From the NCBI GenBank assembly GCA_937899835.1, contig CALCCE010000252.1:1-64000 (forward strand): a stretch of DNA of 64,000 bases, given 5' to 3'. The notes below the pieces were generated by a model, which saw nothing but the letters and a program-made list of their open reading frames with translations, ran no database searches and was not told where the DNA came from. The DNA is from an uncultured Flavobacteriales bacterium. Lineage in GTDB: Bacteria > Bacteroidota > Bacteroidia > Flavobacteriales_G > Salibacteraceae. Every line of letters starts with the position of its first letter. The stretch's first letter is position 1. Positions 60,288 through 64,000 of this stretch are shown here, one piece after another. The position numbers and the translations under genes are program-made.

Positions 60288-62693
60288 ATGATTTACTTCA
60301 CGCCTCGCTCAATTATCTGTAGTAGCACTTCCTCGAAAGCGCTTATCTTACGGTTGTTGTTGTTGTTGATTTTGACGGCCTCAGGTACCCTCACCGGTAC
60401 CGCTGGTAATGGAAAAGGCAATGTTAATAACCACATGGACGCCAAGACTTACCGGCATCAATTCCTAACCGCGGTTTGCTACAATGAAGATGGGTTTTAC
60501 GAAGAAGCACTGCCCATATGGAAGCATTTGCTGAAGCAATCCCCCGACAATGCTAACCTCAACTATCAAATTGGGGTTTGCTACCTGCACCTTCCGGAGC
60601 ACCGATCAAAAGCCGAACAGTTTTTAATAAAAGCCATTCAAAGTACTGATGGCAGCTATTATTACCACCATAAGGAGAACAATGCTCCAGTGGATGCCCT
60701 CTATCAATTGGGCCTCTATTATCACTCAGAAGAACGCTTAACTGAAGCGATCGAATACTATCAACTTTTTCTGGACCGTTCATTTAACCTGCACCAATTA
60801 CGTAAAGAAGCCAAACACGGTATTGAGGCTTGTAACGAGGCCATGCAAAAAATTCAAGATCCTGAAGAAGTGTACTTTGCGTCTTTAGATGGACAGTTAA
60901 ACACGGATTATCCAGAGTATTGTCCTGTATTCTCCGCTACTGGCGACACCCTGTATTTTACCTCCCGTCGGCCTCGAAAAAACCGCGCCAACATTCTTAA
61001 CAAAGACCCTAACGATGGGATGTACTTCGAGAACATCTATCAGGTGGTGCGCAAAAGCAACGGTAAATGGTCGGATGCTGAATTGTTGAATTTTTGCAAC
61101 ACCTACGAACACGAAAGTGTGTCGGCTCTTTCACCAGACGGAAAAACCATGTTTATTAGCCGCTATGGTGGTCGGGTAGCCAACCTTTACAAATGTGTGA
61201 AACGCCGGGGAAAATGGTCGGCTCCGGTAGAAATGGAACAAGGGTTGAATTCCCGTTGGTCCAACGAGACCCACCTAAGCCTCTCGGCCGATGGACAAAC
61301 CGCGTATTTTGTAAGCGATCGTTGGGGCGGTCTTGGTGGGAAAGACATTTACCAAAGCCACCGCAAACCTGACGGTACGTGGACCACTCCTCAAAACTTA
61401 GGTCCGAGTGTCAACACCCCATTCGATGAGGAAAGCCCTTTTCTCGATCCCATCACCGACCGGCTCTATTTTAGTAGCAAAGGGCACAACACCATTGGTG
61501 GATTCGATGTGTTCTACAGCGAACGCGAAACGGTTGGCGCCTGGAAACCCGCCGAAAGTCTCGGCTATCCGGTTAATACCACCGACGATGATGTTTCCTA
61601 CACCATTTCACCCGATCAGGTGCACGCCTGGTACTCCACCACCAAACCTCATGGCCACAAACACCGCCGGAAGGAACTCGTCTCCCTCTCCTGGTCGAAA
61701 CCTGTGGCACGCCCTAAAAGCAATTTATTAGCTCAATTGACCCAAACGCTTTTTCAGGAAGAGGCCATCAACTACTACGAACAGTACCAGGCCCTGCAAC
61801 AAGCACAGCAACAAATGGAGGGATTTCGACAAGCGCTGGCAGAGGTGAAGCCAGAAATGCAGTTGAGTCCCGAAATGCAAAACCAGCTGCAAGAAGTGCC
61901 CCAAACCTTACAAAGCTTGCGGCAGGAGTTAAATGATGAAGCCGATTTTCAAACCCTGCCCGATAAAGTCACCAAAGTGACCGAAACACTGGAAATTATC
62001 AAAGAAGAATTGGTGGGTTTGGTGCACGAGGATCAAATGGATTGGATCGACCGCATCGAAGGGGTGCGCGAAATCGATCGACCGGTGGAACGCGAAGTCC
62101 CCCATCGGGAGATTGTTGAGGTAGAAGTGGAAAAAGAAGTAGTAGTCAAAGAAATTGTAGAAGTGGAGGTGGAAAAAATCATTGAGAAGATCAAACTCAT
62201 TGAACTGGAAACCGAGATTCTGGTGGGTATGATCAGTCGAGAAGATGTACCCTACGTCAACAAGGTGGTGACAGAAGTGGAACCGATCCTCTCCCAACGG
62301 TCGCCTTTCGAAATGATATTTTTTCACCAGCATTTTGGCTTCAACCAACAGGTGATCGACACAACAGACCAGGCTTTTCGTAAGTTCATTGATGATCTTC
62401 AACTGGAAATCACGGCCTTGGATGCTACCGGTTCGGTGAGCATTGCCATTGAATCGAGTGCTTCGACAGTACCTACCCAACGTTATTCGTCCAACGATGA
62501 AATTGCTCATTTACGGGCCTTAAAGGCTTTTGAAACGGTAAAACTTTGCCTGCAAAGGCGTGGTGTCGACACCAGTAAGTTGCTCCTCGCCTACCAGAAT
62601 TCGTGGGTAAAGGGTCCCGAATACCAACCTGGCAGTAACCTGCGGGCCGGTGTTTTTGAGAAATACCAATATGTGAAAATTGCCTTACTCTGA
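60288..62693 (+). CDS. TPR/PD40 envelope protein with OmpA-like C-terminus
   Basis: 801 residues with a hydrophobic N-terminal segment (about 19-35) as signal peptide, TPR repeats (about 45-155), WD40-like PD40 beta-propeller (about 175-440; motifs LYFTSRR, LSPDGKTMFISRYGG, AYFVSDRWGGLGGKDIY, LYFSSKGHNTIGGFDVFYS), a coiled coil with a K/E/V-rich repeat (about 475-645) and a C-terminal OmpA-like segment (about 675-795) that is divergent. This resembles PorE-like proteins of the T9SS, but identity is inference. ATG at 60288 starts the signal peptide. The WD40 gene follows 14 bases later. Confidence 0.82.
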   Translation: MIYFTPRSIICSSTSSKALILRLLLLLILTASGTLTGTAGNGKGNVNNHMDAKTYRHQFLTAVCYNEDGFYEEALPIWKHLLKQSPDNANLNYQIGVCYLHLPEHRSKAEQFLIKAIQSTDGSYYYHHKENNAPVDALYQLGLYYHSEERLTEAIEYYQLFLDRSFNLHQLRKEAKHGIEACNEAMQKIQDPEEVYFASLDGQLNTDYPEYCPVFSATGDTLYFTSRRPRKNRANILNKDPNDGMYFENIYQVVRKSNGKWSDAELLNFCNTYEHESVSALSPDGKTMFISRYGGRVANLYKCVKRRGKWSAPVEMEQGLNSRWSNETHLSLSADGQTAYFVSDRWGGLGGKDIYQSHRKPDGTWTTPQNLGPSVNTPFDEESPFLDPITDRLYFSSKGHNTIGGFDVFYSERETVGAWKPAESLGYPVNTTDDDVSYTISPDQVHAWYSTTKPHGHKHRRKELVSLSWSKPVARPKSNLLAQLTQTLFQEEAINYYEQYQALQQAQQQMEGFRQALAEVKPEMQLSPEMQNQLQEVPQTLQSLRQELNDEADFQTLPDKVTKVTETLEIIKEELVGLVHEDQMDWIDRIEGVREIDRPVEREVPHREIVEVEVEKEVVVKEIVEVEVEKIIEKIKLIELETEILVGMISREDVPYVNKVVTEVEPILSQRSPFEMIFFHQHFGFNQQVIDTTDQAFRKFIDDLQLEITALDATGSVSIAIESSASTVPTQRYSSNDEIAHLRALKAFETVKLCLQRRGVDTSKLLLAYQNSWVKGPEYQPGSNLRAGVFEKYQYVKIALL

Positions 62694-62707
62694 TACTCCC
62701 ACACGCC

Positions 62708-64000
62708 ATGATACGCCCTAACTCTTTCTTATTATTTTTTGGCCTGCTTCTGCTGAGTGCCGCTCCGTTGTTGGGGCAACTGCCCCAGCACGCTTTTAGT
62801 GGCCCGGGGAGTGGCAATCTGATGGCACTTTCCTTCGATCAAAGTGGGGAGCGTTTGCTCACTGGCCGTTCAGGCAACTTTATCGGTATTCGCAATTTGG
62901 CAGCCGACTCTTGGGATGCTCAGCTGAAACCGGGACAAGGTTCGCTTACGGCCATCGCTTTTCACCCCAATCAACCTTTGTTCATAGCGGCCCGCGAAGA
63001 TTTTCGGGTACTGTTTTGGGACTGGCAAACCAACCAAACCCGTTTGCTGCAAGGCGCACGAATGCCCATCAGAAAATTGGCTTTTGACCCCAGTTCCAAC
63101 CTGCTGGTAGGAGGCTATCCCGATGGTCAAGTAGTGTTGTGGGACACCACCAGTGTATTGCCCGTGCGGAAGTGGCTAAGTGGCAACAATCCGGTACACG
63201 ATCTGGTGGTAGCACCCCAGTGCCGCTGGGTAGCGAGCCTCAATGTTTTGGGACAAGTGAAAGTTTGGGATCCCTTCAATCAAAAAACGGTTTTTGAAAT
63301 CGATAACAACAAGGAGGTGGCGGCTTCGATGACCTTGAGTTCCTCCGGCAAAAAGTTGGCCTTGGCCTACCCTTCCGGTAAAATCGAATTGTGGAATACC
63401 GAAAGTTGGAAAAAGGAAAAGACCTTTAAAAACGAGCAGGCGGGTCCTGAGGCATTGTGTTTCGATCCGAGTGGAGAGTGGCTGGCTATAGCAGACAAAC
63501 AAGGTAGCGTAACGGTGTGGAACCTCAACGCTTACAAAATGGTACACCAATTGCCGGTGCGTTCGCATGCTTTGGCTTTTCATCCCAACGGCAGTTCTCT
63601 GAGTACTGCTACCCGTTGGGGGGAAGTTTCGGTTTGGAACCTACAAGCCGACGACCTGGGCACCGGTGGTTTAGAGCTCAGTCTGGAAGGAGCCGAGGGA
63701 GTAGAAATTCTTCCCTTGTACAGCGATCGCTGGAACATGAACTTCTCTTTGAGCAACACGGGCCAACAAACGGCTCGAAAGATTTTGGTTTCTACCAGAA
63801 TTCCACAAATGAACATCGATACCATCTTTTTAGTAGAGAAGATGGCCCCCGGGAGCAGGCGCAGTTTTAACCTCAACTTCCCGATTACTTCTGACCAACC
63901 GCAGATGGCAGTGAAACTCGATATTCGCGCCCGATCGGTCGACAATCAAATCGCGAGTTACCAGCAAAATTTGGTGTTGGACAACATTCAACAAGCGAAT
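62708..64000 (+). CDS. Secreted WD40 repeat protein, 3' end cut by window edge
   Basis: At least 431 codons are open to the right edge. Signal peptide (about 1-23), seven or so WD40-like repeats (about 30-330; VLFWDW, VVLWDT, VKVWDP, IELWNT, VTVWNL, VSVWNL) forming a propeller, then a CARDB-like segment (about 345-420) with SLSNTGQQTARKI. Some Bacteroidota proteins with this layout end in a caspase domain, but that part is outside the window. Starts 14 bases after the TPR/PD40 gene, so one operon. Confidence 0.85.
   Translation, partial: MIRPNSFLLFFGLLLLSAAPLLGQLPQHAFSGPGSGNLMALSFDQSGERLLTGRSGNFIGIRNLAADSWDAQLKPGQGSLTAIAFHPNQPLFIAAREDFRVLFWDWQTNQTRLLQGARMPIRKLAFDPSSNLLVGGYPDGQVVLWDTTSVLPVRKWLSGNNPVHDLVVAPQCRWVASLNVLGQVKVWDPFNQKTVFEIDNNKEVAASMTLSSSGKKLALAYPSGKIELWNTESWKKEKTFKNEQAGPEALCFDPSGEWLAIADKQGSVTVWNLNAYKMVHQLPVRSHALAFHPNGSSLSTATRWGEVSVWNLQADDLGTGGLELSLEGAEGVEILPLYSDRWNMNFSLSNTGQQTARKILVSTRIPQMNIDTIFLVEKMAPGSRRSFNLNFPITSDQPQMAVKLDIRARSVDNQIASYQQNLVLDNIQQAN

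Noticed and set aside
61929-62510. Minus-strand frame of 193 codons rich in Phe and His
   Set aside because: Antisense to the K/E/V-rich coiled coil of the TPR/PD40 gene, which produces long mirror frames.
1-64000. CRISPR arrays, tRNA, rRNA, insertion sequences, integrases
   Set aside because: No regularly spaced direct repeats, no tRNA-like cloverleaf with CCA-type end, no rRNA motifs and no transposase or integrase-like protein were seen.

Overview
This 64 kb window is chromosomal DNA from a member of the Bacteroidota. The evidence is two SusC-like TonB-dependent receptors each paired with a DUF4249 lipoprotein, proteins ending in type IX secretion (T9SS) C-terminal sorting domains, a BatA-type protein, a DUF5686 protein, DUF983, YwqK/MORN-type repeats, and many promoters of the Bacteroidota form (TTTG near -33, TAnnTTTG near -7). 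The gene style (long secreted proteins, many one-off hypotheticals, two ECF sigma factors) would suit a free-living Saprospiria-like or related organism, but the lineage below phylum is inference. I see no rRNA, tRNA, transposase, prophage or CRISPR array.

Layout. 1-9.4 kb: partial glmM, xth, then signalling: a TPR sensor kinase, a rhodanese lipoprotein, a DUF983 operon, a short LytS-type kinase, and a FIST/PAS-kinase pair with an ATGA overlap. 9.4-18 kb: envelope region with an outer-membrane barrel candidate and two TonB receptor/DUF4249 modules facing each other across a double-CxxC protein and a terminator. 18-21.2 kb: two MacB/FtsX-type permeases and an Lrp/AsnC regulator. 21.2-25.7 kb: a gene-free, hairpin-rich stretch closed by a strong intrinsic terminator (possible ncRNA), a DNA repair and ssDNA-binding group (Fpg-like glycosylase, zinc-finger protein, SSB), a second hairpin-rich stretch, and an ECF sigma operon. 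26-31 kb: a double-PA14 T9SS cargo protein, pssA, a P-loop ATPase and an XRE regulator with a perfect 16-bp palindrome between them. 31.6-46 kb: a giant AsmA-like protein, a PhoD-like phosphatase, a DUF1883 protein, a secreted YwqK operon, another T9SS cargo and a TraB/GumN fusion. 46-64 kb: a second ECF sigma with a membrane-anchored coiled-coil partner, a DPP4-type peptidase, an Omp28-like thioredoxin-fold protein, a DUF5686 protein, BatA, a dihydroorotase-like protein without its HxH metal motif, a TPR/PD40 lipid-envelope type protein and a WD40 protein cut by the right edge.

How it works together. Most genes serve the cell envelope: nutrient import (TonB receptors with DUF4249 partners), export and surface display (T9SS cargo, DUF5686, Omp28), envelope sensing (kinases, two ECF sigma factors) and periplasmic turnover (DPP4, PhoD). 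The best candidates for undescribed biology are the two structured gene-free stretches (about 21290-21875 and 24150-24426) and the ATPase/XRE unit with its palindrome. No search or folding program was run; structural claims rest on base pairing read by eye.
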